Counted from the stretch's first letter, positions 9,118-18,303 are shown. The stretch: DNA of 64,000 bases from UBA4416 sp963422675 (GCA_963422675.2 CAXVYS010000021.1:186001-250000), one strand, 5' to 3'. A program made the numbers and translations. Notes: generated from the letters alone by a model not told the origin.

Positions 9118-10050
9118 TCAAATTTTTCTATTATTTGAATTATGTGAAATTTTTTTCTTATCATAAGAGAAATATACGTCCAGTTTTCCAAGCCATATTC
9201 CTGCCCAACCCACTTGTGTCACAAATATTTCTTTACCTACGCTGTTGGCCATTTTTACTGGGTGTTCGAGGAATGTGTGTGTGTGTCCGCCGATAATTAA
9301 ATCGATGTTTTCTGTGAGCGGTGCCATGTTTGAATCACTTATTTTTTTCTCATCAAATTTAAATCCTAAATGAGAGAGTGCAATGACGTAATCACACCCT
9401 AAATCGTGTTTCAATAATTTAGCAGTAGCATTTGCTATAGGTAATGGATTTTGATAAATTGTTTCGTTGTACATTTTTTTATCGACCAACCCTTCTAATT
9501 CAATCCCGTATCCTAAAACGCCGATCTTAATTCCTGATTTTGTAAAAATTTTGTAGGGAGCTATTTTATTGTGTAACACCGTGTTCGAAAAGTCGTAATT
9601 ACAGTTAATAAAAGAAAAATCCGCATGTGGCATTTGTTTCACTATATTATCAATGCCCAGGTCAAAATCATGATTACCAATGGTTGTAGCATCATATTTC
9701 ATCATGCTCATCAGTTTATATTCCAACTCACCACTGTATAAATTAAAGTAAGGGGTGCCTTGAAAAATATCTCCCGCATCTAATAATAAGATGTTATCGT
9801 TTTCTTTTTTTATTTGATCAATCACGGCCGCTCTCCTTGAAAAACCACCCATATTGGGGAATTTAGGGTCATTTGCAGAAAACGGTTCAATACGGCTATG
9901 CATATCATTGGTGTATAAAATAGTTAAGTGAGCAATGTCTTTTCTTAACAATGCTTCTTTGGATAATGCCGGAAAACCTGCCAACACAGCCGATGTTCCC
10001 ACAAAATATTTTAAAAAGTCTCTTCTATTTTGATATTTGAATCCTTCCAT
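9118..10050 (-). CDS. Tat-exported metallophosphatase, N-terminal half of a 5'-nucleotidase
   Basis: This 310-residue protein holds only the calcineurin-like metallophosphoesterase domain of the UshA/5'-nucleotidase family: TNDMHSR near the start, DAGDIFQG, GNHDFD and GGHTHT, all metal-ligand motifs. A twin-arginine signal (NRRDFLK, then a hydrophobic stretch) suggests folded export. The substrate-binding C-terminal domain is missing and is encoded by the gene immediately upstream (10025-10777), which it overlaps by 26 bases. The pair likely rebuilds one nucleotidase in the envelope. Confidence 0.9.
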   Translation of the reverse strand: MEGFKYQNRRDFLKYFVGTSAVLAGFPALSKEALLRKDIAHLTILYTNDMHSRIEPFSANDPKFPNMGGFSRRAAVIDQIKKENDNILLLDAGDIFQGTPYFNLYSGELEYKLMSMMKYDATTIGNHDFDLGIDNIVKQMPHADFSFINCNYDFSNTVLHNKIAPYKIFTKSGIKIGVLGYGIELEGLVDKKMYNETIYQNPLPIANATAKLLKHDLGCDYVIALSHLGFKFDEKKISDSNMAPLTENIDLIIGGHTHTFLEHPVKMANSVGKEIFVTQVGWAGIWLGKLDVYFSYDKKKISHNSNNRKI

Positions 10051-10777
10051 CTAAATATGGTTTTAAAGTTTTTCCTTGTGAAGTAATGTGTGTGCAGTAA
10101 TTAATAATAACATCTCTTAGCTTTATATTCATGGCTTTGCGCTCTTTGGCATTTTTAAAAAACAGATAATTGTCGCCGCCATTTGCTAAATAATCAGATG
10201 TAACGATCCAGTAATTCCTGGTTTCATCAAATGGTTTTCCTTTAACGGTAATCTCTTTTGCAGTTGTTCCCTGCATGGTCATACGCATTCCTCCAACAGG
10301 AATACCGCCCTTTTCCGCAATTTTACCACACATCTCTTTAAATTGTTCTCCGCTTAATTTTAATAACACGAGTTCATTATCAAAGGGCATCAACTCAAAA
10401 ATATTTCCTATCGTAATATTTCCTTTTGGTAAAGAATTGCGTAAGCCTCCTTTATTAAAGATGGCTACATCAAGCATTAACGAATCTTTATCCAACATTT
10501 TTTTTGTTTCGTAAATAACCGCATCGCAAAATAAATTCCCTAAGGTGCTTTCTACATCTGCTTTTAAAAAAGATTCTTCACTTTTTGCGAGAACCTTACT
10601 CATTAATTCATCCTGATTTATTTTGTACGGTAAAATGAGTTTATAGATTGCACTATCAATTTCATTTTTGTTGATGATATAATGCGTTTCCGTAACATTC
10701 GATACAAGTGTTTTGTGTGAACAGGAGTAGGAACTAATCAGAGAAGAAAAAAGAAAAATTTTTATAAAAAGTTTCAT
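10025..10777 (-). CDS. lipoprotein with 5'-nucleotidase C-terminal domain
   Basis: A 250-residue protein with a lipoprotein signal (lipobox Cys in SSYSCSHK) followed by the nucleotide-binding domain that forms the C-terminal half of UshA-type nucleotidases: the N-terminal NLFCDAV segment, FNKGGLRNSLPKGNIT, the ISxxNIFELMPFDNEL-type region and the substrate loop SDYLANGGDNYLFF. It carries no metallophosphatase domain. Its 3' end overlaps the metallophosphatase gene by 26 bases, consistent with translational coupling and a two-subunit enzyme. Confidence 0.88.
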   Translation of the reverse strand: MKLFIKIFLFSSLISSYSCSHKTLVSNVTETHYIINKNEIDSAIYKLILPYKINQDELMSKVLAKSEESFLKADVESTLGNLFCDAVIYETKKMLDKDSLMLDVAIFNKGGLRNSLPKGNITIGNIFELMPFDNELVLLKLSGEQFKEMCGKIAEKGGIPVGGMRMTMQGTTAKEITVKGKPFDETRNYWIVTSDYLANGGDNYLFFKNAKERKAMNIKLRDVIINYCTHITSQGKTLKPYLDGRIQISK

Positions 10778-10831
10778 TGTAATACAATTTAAGAGCTTAA
10801 ATTAGATGCTTTAAATATAATACAAAATTGA

Positions 10832-11248
10832 ATGATTAAATCAGAAACAACGTTAAGAGTTCGTTACGGAGAGACCGATCAAATGGGGTTTGTTTATTAC
10901 GGTGTTTATGCTCAATACTATGAGGTTGGTAGGGTAGAGGCGATGCGTAGCCTTGGTTTTAGCTACAGGGAAATGGAAGAAAGCGGTATACTGATGCCTG
11001 TTATTAATTTAACGATCAATTATAAAAAACCGGCATTATATGATGATGAAGTACGGATTGTTACAACCGTAAAAGAAATGCCTTCGGTAAGAATCACTTT
11101 TGAGTATGAATGCTTTAACCAAAAAAACGAATTATTGAATACGGGCTCTGTAACACTCGTATTTATTGATAAAACAAAGAACAGGCCTTCCATTCCACCG
11201 GAGTGGTTTATGAACGGGTTTTTGAGCAAATTCAAAAAAGAGATTTAA
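10832..11248 (+). CDS. acyl-CoA thioesterase, 4HBT (YbgC-like) family
   Basis: A 138-residue hot-dog-fold protein. The N-terminal signature RYGETDQMGFVYYGVYAQYY has the catalytic Asp of the 4-hydroxybenzoyl-CoA thioesterase type (D-x-MG-V-Y/H). Such enzymes hydrolyse acyl-CoA or acyl-ACP thioesters. The usual His after VYY is replaced: the sequence reads YYGVYAQYYE where YbgC has H-N in the equivalent place, so substrate preference is uncertain. It is transcribed alone, divergently from the nucleotidase pair. Confidence 0.85.
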   Translation: MIKSETTLRVRYGETDQMGFVYYGVYAQYYEVGRVEAMRSLGFSYREMEESGILMPVINLTINYKKPALYDDEVRIVTTVKEMPSVRITFEYECFNQKNELLNTGSVTLVFIDKTKNRPSIPPEWFMNGFLSKFKKEI

Positions 11249-11303
11249 AAGTTTTTTTACGTGTAGGATTGAAGAGCGGTTGGAACTCTGTTGTAATACA
11301 AAT

Positions 11304-12152
11304 TTAAAATCGTATTTCGCAACCGGGGAGTAATGCTTTTAATTCTTCAATGTATTGTTTTGAAAAATGATTGCCTCTCACATCCAGTACTGTCAGGTTT
11401 TCCAACTGAGAGATGGAATCAGGCAGTTTTTCTAAAAAATTATTTTTAACGGAAAGGAACCGTAATTTTTTAGCCATATAAATTTCCACCGGTAATGCAG
11501 ATAGTTTATTGCCATCCAATACCAACACTTCTAAATTTATAAAACGTTCAAAATGCTTCGTGATATAGAATAAATTAACGTTGGTTAAATTGAGGTAATT
11601 TAAATTCGGGATTTTAAAAATTTCTTTTGGAAAACTATCCATCACGCAATTTTCAATCGTTACATCTTTTAAGTTTTTAAGAAAATGCAGTGTTGGTGGC
11701 AGTTTTAGCGTGTCGTTCGTGGAAGAAAATTTGAGGGTTTTTAATTTACTCAGGTAAGCAATCTCACAGGGAATGCTATCAATTTTACTGGCAAAAAACT
11801 CGAGGTAGTTAAGATTGCCTAACTTTTTTAATTCCGGAAATTTTGAAAACTCGTTATTGTAACTTGCAAAATAAGTAAGATTATATAAATCGCTAAACCC
11901 GGCAGGAAACGTAGTAACCTCATTTCCACTCAGTTTTAAAGCCTGCAGATCTTTTAACCTGCCAATTTTCGCGTATAATTTTGGCTCCAGTTTTTTATAA
12001 CTCAGATCCATTTTGTACACATTTTTTTCTACATCCAATGCTAATTTCAAATCGGTAAATACCTGCGAACCAAAAGGGCCGTATTTGTCGAACTCATTTT
12101 GAGCATTACAGAACAGAGAAGAAAATAGTATGACAATTAGAAACTTATGCAT
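11304..12152 (-). CDS. secreted leucine-rich repeat protein
   Basis: A 282-residue protein with a short signal peptide (about 1-17, ending FCNA) followed by about nine leucine-rich repeats of roughly 23 residues, for example the LKLSGNEVTTFPAGF and LVLDGNKLSALPVEI units. Repeats run almost to the C-terminus and no sorting domain follows. LRR surfaces usually bind proteins or glycans; the partner here is unknown. The repeat style matches the N-terminal part of the LRR-kinase at 30556-31881. Confidence 0.8.
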   Translation of the reverse strand: MHKFLIVILFSSLFCNAQNEFDKYGPFGSQVFTDLKLALDVEKNVYKMDLSYKKLEPKLYAKIGRLKDLQALKLSGNEVTTFPAGFSDLYNLTYFASYNNEFSKFPELKKLGNLNYLEFFASKIDSIPCEIAYLSKLKTLKFSSTNDTLKLPPTLHFLKNLKDVTIENCVMDSFPKEIFKIPNLNYLNLTNVNLFYITKHFERFINLEVLVLDGNKLSALPVEIYMAKKLRFLSVKNNFLEKLPDSISQLENLTVLDVRGNHFSKQYIEELKALLPGCEIRF

Positions 12153-12212
12153 ATCGGGTTTAAACGAATATACAAACTATTTTAAAAAACGGGTAAATTT
12201 TTTCGGGGAAAA

Positions 12213-12626
12213 TTACAAATTCATCTGGGAAAGCAGCTCTATCTTGTAATGTACATCCAATGAATAGGTAATTGTAGCATGCTCTTTTAGAAATGAATAT
12301 ATTAACAAGGCTTTTTTGTAGCAATTATCTGATTGTAGTTGGGATGTTCCTGTTTTTGAATAGTATTCTGCTTTTTCAAATACCAGATCCCCCAGTATTT
12401 TTAATTGCTCATCGTTTAATTTTTTTTCCTGCGTAAGAACCCTTAAAAGGTCAGTGTTTTCAATAGATTCCACAAAACTAATCTCCATTGCAGTATATTT
12501 TTTTGTGGCAGCATTTAGTTCCTCCAATAACTCAGGAAATAGCCCATCACGTTTTAACCCCAGTAAAATAGCCATAATTTTACCAAATTCTTCAAACTGT
12601 TTCACTAAATAATCGCGTTTAAGCAT
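12213..12626 (-). CDS. small helical protein of unknown function (DUF6483-like)
   Basis: A 137-residue, all-helical, soluble protein with no signal. The opening MLKRDYLVKQFEEFGKIMAILLGL and an acidic middle resemble the DUF6483 family, for which I know no function. Its start overlaps the end of coaE by 8 bases, so it is the last gene of the DUF1573-yajC-YbbR-coaE group. The family assignment is from memory of its N-terminal pattern and is tentative. Confidence 0.6.
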   Translation of the reverse strand: MLKRDYLVKQFEEFGKIMAILLGLKRDGLFPELLEELNAATKKYTAMEISFVESIENTDLLRVLTQEKKLNDEQLKILGDLVFEKAEYYSKTGTSQLQSDNCYKKALLIYSFLKEHATITYSLDVHYKIELLSQMNL

Positions 12627-13200
12627 GGTTCTTTAGCTGATTTAAAATGGTTAATACCTGTGGTATCAAAGCCCTATGATCTGCGTTATGTATAACATAC
12701 CGGGCCAAGGGCATTTTTTGTTCGTCGGTCCATTGCGATCTCATTCGCTTTTCTACTTCCTCTGCCGAAACGCCATTCCGCTTCATCACTCTTTCAATTT
12801 TTTCTTTTACCGGAGCACTTACTAAAATAGTCAAATCAAGGTCTTTATAAATCCCGGTTTCAAAGAGAATGGCACTTTCTTTAATAATGAGTTTACCCGA
12901 AAATTGTTTGGTAAATACCTGGAAATCCTTTTTTACGGCAGGATGAATAATAGCATTTAACTTTTGTAGGAGCTCATCATTGGAAAAGACCTTTTCTGAA
13001 ATAAAATTTTTATTTAAGGTGGTAGCATTGCTATAGGCATTTTCTCCTAATAAATCAATCACTTGTTTTTTGACGGAGGCATCAAAATATACTTCCTTTG
13101 CTTTGTCATCGGAATTATAAATGGCACAGCCCATTGTTTCAAATAATTTGGCAACAATCGTTTTTCCGCTTCCTATGCCCCCTGTAAGCCCTACAATCAT
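12619..13200 (-). CDS. coaE: dephospho-CoA kinase
   Basis: A 193-residue P-loop kinase that phosphorylates the 3'-hydroxyl of dephospho-CoA, the last step of CoA synthesis. The Walker A motif GLTGGIGSGKT opens the protein and the lid-type segment with KRNGVSAEEVEKRMRSQ is typical of CoaE. Its start codon overlaps the stop of the YbbR gene (TAATG), so translation is probably coupled. Confidence 0.96.
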   Translation of the reverse strand: MIVGLTGGIGSGKTIVAKLFETMGCAIYNSDDKAKEVYFDASVKKQVIDLLGENAYSNATTLNKNFISEKVFSNDELLQKLNAIIHPAVKKDFQVFTKQFSGKLIIKESAILFETGIYKDLDLTILVSAPVKEKIERVMKRNGVSAEEVEKRMRSQWTDEQKMPLARYVIHNADHRALIPQVLTILNQLKNHA

Positions 13201-14165
13201 TATTTATAGATTAAATATGAAATGGATGCTGGTTCAATTTTTAGTATTCGTACTTCCGAAGGAATAACCGTTAAATCAACCGGTAAGGTTTTTTTCTTCG
13301 CCAGTATATCATTATAATTTACAGTTGCTTTAAAAGAATTTACATCAATGTTATCATATTCTTTCATTGCTATAAGGTAGTGGATCGTTACAAATTCAGG
13401 AAGCAATTTTACTTTTTCGCTGCTTGTTCTGTTCATAATCTGCACAGGAATTTTCAGACTGGTTTCTGATAATCGGTCAACAGAAAAACTTAATTGTACT
13501 TCTTTAATATTGTAATTTAAGTTCACAGATGTCTTTTTCAAGGCGACAGGTGCATTAAAATTTTCGTGAACATCTTTTAAGTTTATGGCTTGAGTATAAA
13601 TTGTATCAATACTGTTTATTTCAGGAGAATCACCTGTAACCGTTACAAATGCAGGTGTTACAGTAGGTTTTGTAATGATGGAATAACCGGGCAAAAAACT
13701 GGCTTGTAAATTTACTTTAACAGGAATAAGCCTGGAAGTGCCCTTTTTAGAAGAGAAAAATAAGGTATCAGGTCTGATTTTTATAACATCCACATCAAAA
13801 TTAATGATGTTTTGAAGATTAAAATTTCCATTGCTAATGGAATAAGCCTGTGATTTTGCGTTTGTTTTAAGTGTATTGAAATCTATTAAAACTTCAGGGG
13901 GTAATTTTTGTAGTTTAATAAACAAGAGCTTTAAGCCGCTCGTTTTAATATCTACCTGCAGTTTTTCAGGTAGTTCTCCTACGATGAGTTTATTATCGGG
14001 GAGCTTTGAAAATTTTACCGGAATGGTAAGGGTGTATTTATAATTTTTGTTTAAGGCATGCACCACCCAAAGTAGTGATGCAATGCCTAAACAAATTAAA
14101 AAGCTGATGATTCTTGCATTTAAGAACCGGCGCCGAATGCGCGTTATGGCATTGGACGAATTCAT
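13200..14165 (-). CDS. YbbR-like domain protein (membrane-anchored)
   Basis: A 321-residue protein with one transmembrane segment (about residues 18-40) followed by YbbR-like repeats facing outward. In Firmicutes the related CdaR regulates a c-di-AMP cyclase; no cyclase is adjacent here, so that role should not be transferred. It sits between yajC (4-base gap) and coaE (1-base overlap), a gene order common in Bacteroidota. Confidence 0.85.
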   Translation of the reverse strand: MNSSNAITRIRRRFLNARIISFLICLGIASLLWVVHALNKNYKYTLTIPVKFSKLPDNKLIVGELPEKLQVDIKTSGLKLLFIKLQKLPPEVLIDFNTLKTNAKSQAYSISNGNFNLQNIINFDVDVIKIRPDTLFFSSKKGTSRLIPVKVNLQASFLPGYSIITKPTVTPAFVTVTGDSPEINSIDTIYTQAINLKDVHENFNAPVALKKTSVNLNYNIKEVQLSFSVDRLSETSLKIPVQIMNRTSSEKVKLLPEFVTIHYLIAMKEYDNIDVNSFKATVNYNDILAKKKTLPVDLTVIPSEVRILKIEPASISYLIYK

Positions 14166-14169
14166 GCTA

Positions 14170-14493
14170 TTAAGTAGTTTGGTTTAAAGATGCAGTAGCG
14201 TCGTTAGAAACAGCATTTTTGGAAATTTTTAATTTAGATCCATCTTCTACTGCAATGATCATTGTTCCATCTTCGTTCATTTTTACGATAGTTCCGTAAA
14301 TACCACCGATGGTTAAAATTTTATCTCCGATTTTTAAAGCTTCAATATATTTTTTTTGATCTTTTTGTTTTTTCATCTGAGGACGAATCATAAAGAAATA
14401 GAATACTACTACGATTAATACTAAAGGCACTATTTGTGCGATAGGATTTCCGCCTGCTTGAGCACCGCCCATTAAAATTACTAAGTTGTTCAT
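14170..14493 (-). CDS. yajC: preprotein translocase subunit YajC
   Basis: A 107-residue protein with a single N-terminal membrane helix (about 18-36), the conserved FMIRPQMKKQK after it, and a cytoplasmic domain containing GDKILTIGGIYGTI. This is the complete YajC pattern; the protein associates with SecDF. It is followed by the YbbR gene after 4 bases. Confidence 0.95.
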   Translation of the reverse strand: MNNLVILMGGAQAGGNPIAQIVPLVLIVVVFYFFMIRPQMKKQKDQKKYIEALKIGDKILTIGGIYGTIVKMNEDGTMIIAVEDGSKLKISKNAVSNDATASLNQTT

Positions 14494-14552
14494 GTTTTTA
14501 TTTATAGATTATTGGTTTGTTTTTATTTGGAATGATAGATTTTGTATTAAGA

Positions 14553-15032
14553 CTAATGTTCTTTCGGAACATCATTAGAGTTTGCACTCGTTGGTACTAT
14601 AATATTTGCTTTAATGTAAATAATTTTTGTGCTGGGTTCACAGTTCGTAACCATTGTTACCGATTTTTCTACGACACCTGATTTGCCTTCGCTGCTAAAT
14701 ACCACATTTACAATACCTTCTTCACCCGGAGCAATTGGTTTTTTAGGATATTCCGGTACTGTGCAACCACAGCTTCCACTGGCTGATGATATAATTAAGT
14801 TAGAAGAACCGGTATTTTTAAACTTAAATCCAAAAGCTACTTTTTCTCCTTGGGTAATGCGTCCAAAATCGTGATTTTCTTCTTCAAATTTAATATCCGG
14901 TAAGCTTCCGTTTGAATTACCATTTGCCGATTGAGTATTCATTACATCCTGAGTTGTAATTTCAGATGAGTGTTCTTTACAGGAACTTAAAACAAAAAGA
15001 GCAGAAATAATAATAAAAGCGCTGATTTTCAT
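14553..15032 (-). CDS. DUF1573 lipoprotein
   Basis: A 159-residue predicted lipoprotein: signal ending SSC (Cys at about 17), a short linker, then one DUF1573 beta-sandwich with the typical HDFGRITQGEKVAFGFKFKNTG, SCGCTVPEYPKKPIAPGEEG and a C-terminal SVTMVTN strand. These ASH-like domains occur in many secreted Bacteroidota proteins; no activity is known. It opens the yajC-YbbR-coaE group. The AT-rich segment 15090-15135 upstream probably holds its promoter, but I cannot fix boxes. Confidence 0.85.
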   Translation of the reverse strand: MKISAFIIISALFVLSSCKEHSSEITTQDVMNTQSANGNSNGSLPDIKFEEENHDFGRITQGEKVAFGFKFKNTGSSNLIISSASGSCGCTVPEYPKKPIAPGEEGIVNVVFSSEGKSGVVEKSVTMVTNCEPSTKIIYIKANIIVPTSANSNDVPKEH

Positions 15033-15195
15033 ATACTAAGTCGTTTTTTTAGCGTTAATTAATAAGGTGTAAATTTAGCGTTTTTATACTGATTTATAAT
15101 ATATATATTGTTATAATAATTTATTATAAATGTCCTTCACATTCGATTTGATTTTGTGCAACCGACAATAGTTTAATGAATTGTTCCTCAGTTCA

Positions 15196-16197
15196 TTACA
15201 GTAGGGCTTTTAAAGCGGCAATCTTGCCAATCAATGCTTCCGATTCCATAAAATTTAAGGTTTGTTGGGCATCTGATAAAGCCTCTTCCGGTTTTTCGTG
15301 TACCTCATATATTATTCCGTCGGCTCCTGATATGAGAGAAGACAATGCTAGTTTGGAAACATATTCCCTGATTCCTATTCCGTGCGAGGGATCAGCAATA
15401 ACCGGTAAATGAGATTTATCTTTTAAAATCTGGATGGCGTTGATGTCAAAGGTATTTCTATATAAGGTTTCAAACGTGCGGATTCCTCTTTCGCAAAGCA
15501 TTAAACGTTCGTTGCCTTTGCTGAAAATATATTCAGCAGAGTACAATAATTCTTCAATAGTACCGCTGATACCGCGTTTAATTAAAACAGGTTTATCAAT
15601 TTCTCCTAATGCATCCAGCAAATTAAAGTTTTGGGAATTACGTGCACCTACCTGGAAGACGTCCACATAATCATACATTTCCTTAATTTGTGATACCTGC
15701 ATTACTTCTGTAATAATTTTGATGTTATGTGGTTTGCACTGTGCCTGCATCATTTTTAATCCGTCAATTCCCAAGCCCCGGAAAGCATAAGGTGAGCTAC
15801 GTGGTTTAAAAACGCCACCACGAATAATAGAGATGGTATGTTTGATCAAATGTTCTACAATTTTTGCTATTTGCTCTTCACCTTCTACAGAACAAGGCCC
15901 GGCCATAATTGCAGGATCTCCACCACCAATGATGACCCCATCGCCTAAATCAATTTTTGTGTATTCTGTTTTCCATTTTCTACTCACCAGCTTATAATTA
16001 TCTGATACGCGATGAATGTCTTTCACTCCCTGTAATCTCCCAATCGTTCTTAAATCAACCTCTTCTTTACCAATGCAAATCAGGTAGTTGTCGAATTGAG
16101 TATTTACAGGTGTTATAGAGTATTGATGAATTTTAAGTGTTGCGTAAATAGTATCAACGTTTTCTTGTGTTGTCTGTTTGTGTAATTGAATGATCAT
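15196..16197 (-). CDS. aroF: 3-deoxy-7-phosphoheptulonate synthase, type I-beta
   Basis: A 333-residue enzyme joining phosphoenolpyruvate and erythrose 4-phosphate, the first step of the shikimate pathway. An N-terminal ferredoxin-like regulatory domain (about 1-70) precedes the barrel with AGPCSVE, RGGVFKPRSSPYAF, GARNSQNF, KRG and DPSHGIG, all metal- or substrate-binding signatures of the AroF/AroA-beta class. It is the last gene of the trp operon, after trpA and a repeat, so tryptophan attenuation would also set the carbon supply to chorismate. I see no chorismate mutase domain. Confidence 0.93.
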   Translation of the reverse strand: MIIQLHKQTTQENVDTIYATLKIHQYSITPVNTQFDNYLICIGKEEVDLRTIGRLQGVKDIHRVSDNYKLVSRKWKTEYTKIDLGDGVIIGGGDPAIMAGPCSVEGEEQIAKIVEHLIKHTISIIRGGVFKPRSSPYAFRGLGIDGLKMMQAQCKPHNIKIITEVMQVSQIKEMYDYVDVFQVGARNSQNFNLLDALGEIDKPVLIKRGISGTIEELLYSAEYIFSKGNERLMLCERGIRTFETLYRNTFDINAIQILKDKSHLPVIADPSHGIGIREYVSKLALSSLISGADGIIYEVHEKPEEALSDAQQTLNFMESEALIGKIAALKALL

Positions 16198-16230
16198 ATT
16201 TGATAGTTATTAGTTGTTATTTTTTGCGTT

Positions 16231-16305
16231 TCATCTTTACGAGGAAGAATGACGAAGTAATCTCACATGATGTATGAGATTGATTCGCTTAGGTTCGTAA
16301 TGACG
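16231..16305. repeat. palindromic intergenic repeat (REP-like) overlapping the end of trpA
   Basis: A nested inverted repeat: inner arms ATCTCA (16260-16265) and TGAGAT (16275-16280), flanked by CGAA and TTCG, then by TTACGAGG and a matching TTCGTAA. The whole folds into a long imperfect hairpin of about 75 bases between trpA and aroF. This form (CGTCATTACGA with AATCTCA) resembles dispersed palindromes known from many bacterial genomes. Its right arm supplies the last codons and stop of trpA (stop at 16289-16291). Confidence 0.7.
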
Positions 16306-17101
16306 TCCTATTATTATTCGTTTTTTCTTTCTTGATTTTATTAATAAACCGGGGAATATCTTTTTCTAAGCTGGATGAAGAACCCAACATTTGAATAAAG
16401 GATGTGCCGATAATGGCTCCTGTAGCTAATTCACAGGCTTGTTCAAATTCTACTTTTCCCTTAATACCAAAACCAATCAGGATGGGATTTTTCAGGTATA
16501 AGGAATGTAGTGTTTGGAATGTTGTTTTTAAATCACTTGACACTCCTTTGTTTGCGCCTGTGGTGGAGTTTGATGAAACGAGGTAGATGAACCCCTTGCT
16601 CGTATCATCGATCCGTTTAATCCGTTCAGGAGGTGTTTCCGGACTGATTAAAAATACTACGTGTATATTATATTTATCAGAAAATACTTTGTGTACTTTA
16701 TTGAACTCTTCTATAGGAAGATCGGGTAAAATTAATCCGTCAATTCCTACCTCCGAACAGGTTTGATAGAAAGTTTCAATGCCATATTGTACCACACAAT
16801 TTAAGTAGCCCATTAATAAAACGGGCATTTGTGTGTGGTTTCTAAGAGTCTTTAATTGTTCAAAAATATGTTTTAAACTTACTCCGTTATTCAAGGCCGT
16901 TTGGCTACTGTCCTGTATCACCGGCCCATCTGCTATAGGGTCGGAGTAGGGGATGCCTACTTCAATCAGATCAGCCTCCGTCGAATGTAATTGTTTAATT
17001 ATTTCCATGGTATCTAAAGGGTTGGGATAACCCGCCGTAAAGAAAATGGAAAGAATATGTTTTGTTTTAGTTTTAAATAATTGATCAATTCTGTTTTGCA
17101 T
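16289..17101 (-). CDS. trpA: tryptophan synthase alpha chain
   Basis: A 270-residue TIM-barrel enzyme cleaving indole-3-glycerol phosphate to indole and glyceraldehyde 3-phosphate; indole passes to TrpB. Visible signatures are the catalytic Glu in DLIEVGIPYSDPIADGPVIQ and the phosphate-binding GFGIKG. It overlaps trpB by 17 bases. The last residues (RTSLRT) are encoded by the palindromic repeat at 16231-16305, so the natural C-terminus seems to have been replaced or extended; the fold should be complete before this point. Confidence 0.96.
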   Translation of the reverse strand: MQNRIDQLFKTKTKHILSIFFTAGYPNPLDTMEIIKQLHSTEADLIEVGIPYSDPIADGPVIQDSSQTALNNGVSLKHIFEQLKTLRNHTQMPVLLMGYLNCVVQYGIETFYQTCSEVGIDGLILPDLPIEEFNKVHKVFSDKYNIHVVFLISPETPPERIKRIDDTSKGFIYLVSSNSTTGANKGVSSDLKTTFQTLHSLYLKNPILIGFGIKGKVEFEQACELATGAIIGTSFIQMLGSSSSLEKDIPRFINKIKKEKTNNNRTSLRT

Positions 17102-18302
17102 GGTCTCTGTCGTTTAAAAAGTTTATATAAGTGTCCAGGTCTTTATCGCCCCTGCCTGAAAGGTTTACAACTACTACTTCATCTGGATTGAAATGTAATT
17201 TAGATAAGGCTGCCAAAGCATGCGCGCTTTCCAAAGCAGGAATAATACCTTCTGTACGGGTTAGATTTAACGCTGCTTCCATAGCCTCGCTATCGGTTAT
17301 ACTGATGTACTGTGCACGTTTCACGTCTTTTAAAAATGAATGGATTGGGCCAACACCGGGGTAATCGAGTCCCGCAGAAATACTATAAGGTTCTGTAATT
17401 TGTCCGTCTTCATTTTGCATGAGATACGTTTTGCTGCCGTGTATAATTCCAGGTGTGCCAATTGTAAGGGTGGCAGCTGTATGGCCTGTATCAATTCCTT
17501 TTCCGGAAGCTTCCACGCCAATAAGTTTAACGGCCTCATCTTCTAAAAAATGATAAAATGCTCCTGCCGCATTACTGCCCCCGCCCACACAGGCAATTAC
17601 ATAATCAGGAGTTTCATGTCCTAAAACAAATTTTAGCTGTTGCCTGATTTCTTTACTGATAATGGATTGAAACCTTGCTACCATGTCCGGATAGGGATGG
17701 GGGCCAACAACAGAGCCAATAATGTAATGGGTGTTATCGGCATGGTTAATCCAATCTCTGATGGCTTCGTTAGTTGCATCTTTTAAGGTTTTACTTCCCG
17801 ATGTAACGGATATCACTTTTGCTCCCAGCATATTCATACGCGACACATTAGGAGCCTGCCTTTGTATATCCGCTTCTCCCATGTATACAATGCACTCAAG
17901 CCCCATCAGGGCACAGGCTGTAGCGGTAGCCACACCGTGTTGCCCGGCGCCGGTTTCTGCAATAATCCGTTTTTTACCCAAACGTTTTGCCAGTAAGATC
18001 TGCCCTAAGGCATTATTTATTTTATGAGCTCCAGTATGATTCAGATCCTCTCGTTTTAAAAATAGGTTTGTACGAAATTGTTGTGATAAGTTTTTGGCAT
18101 GATACAACGGAGTTGGCCTCCCTACATAATTTTTCAGGAGGTCTTCCAATTCTTCTTTAAAAGATTCATCTGCCATCACCGACAGATAAGTGTTCTTTAA
18201 TTCTTCTACATTATTATAAAGAATTTCCGGGATGTAGGCACCACCGTACTCACCGTAATATCCTTGTTCGTCTACAGAGTAGTTGTGTGTAATTTGTGTC
18301 AT
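17085..18302 (-). CDS. trpB: tryptophan synthase beta chain
   Basis: A 405-residue PLP enzyme condensing indole and serine to tryptophan. The PLP lysine is in NHTGAHKINN, the phosphate-binding glycines are in CVGGGSNAAG, and AETGAGQHGVATA is the substrate loop. Length and motifs fit the standard TrpB1 type that pairs with TrpA. It follows trpF by one base and overlaps trpA. Confidence 0.97.
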   Translation of the reverse strand: MTQITHNYSVDEQGYYGEYGGAYIPEILYNNVEELKNTYLSVMADESFKEELEDLLKNYVGRPTPLYHAKNLSQQFRTNLFLKREDLNHTGAHKINNALGQILLAKRLGKKRIIAETGAGQHGVATATACALMGLECIVYMGEADIQRQAPNVSRMNMLGAKVISVTSGSKTLKDATNEAIRDWINHADNTHYIIGSVVGPHPYPDMVARFQSIISKEIRQQLKFVLGHETPDYVIACVGGGSNAAGAFYHFLEDEAVKLIGVEASGKGIDTGHTAATLTIGTPGIIHGSKTYLMQNEDGQITEPYSISAGLDYPGVGPIHSFLKDVKRAQYISITDSEAMEAALNLTRTEGIIPALESAHALAALSKLHFNPDEVVVVNLSGRGDKDLDTYINFLNDRDHAKQN

Positions 18303-18303
18303 A

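Noticed and set aside
9006..9296. 96-residue plus-strand ORF ahead of dnaA
   Set aside because: Overlaps the coding end of the metallophosphatase on the other strand and is Phe/Lys/Tyr-biased like AT-rich non-coding sequence.
15080..15140. AT-rich palindromic stretch as a mobile-element end
   Set aside because: Only simple TA-rich complementarity; no ORF, target duplication or partner repeat.
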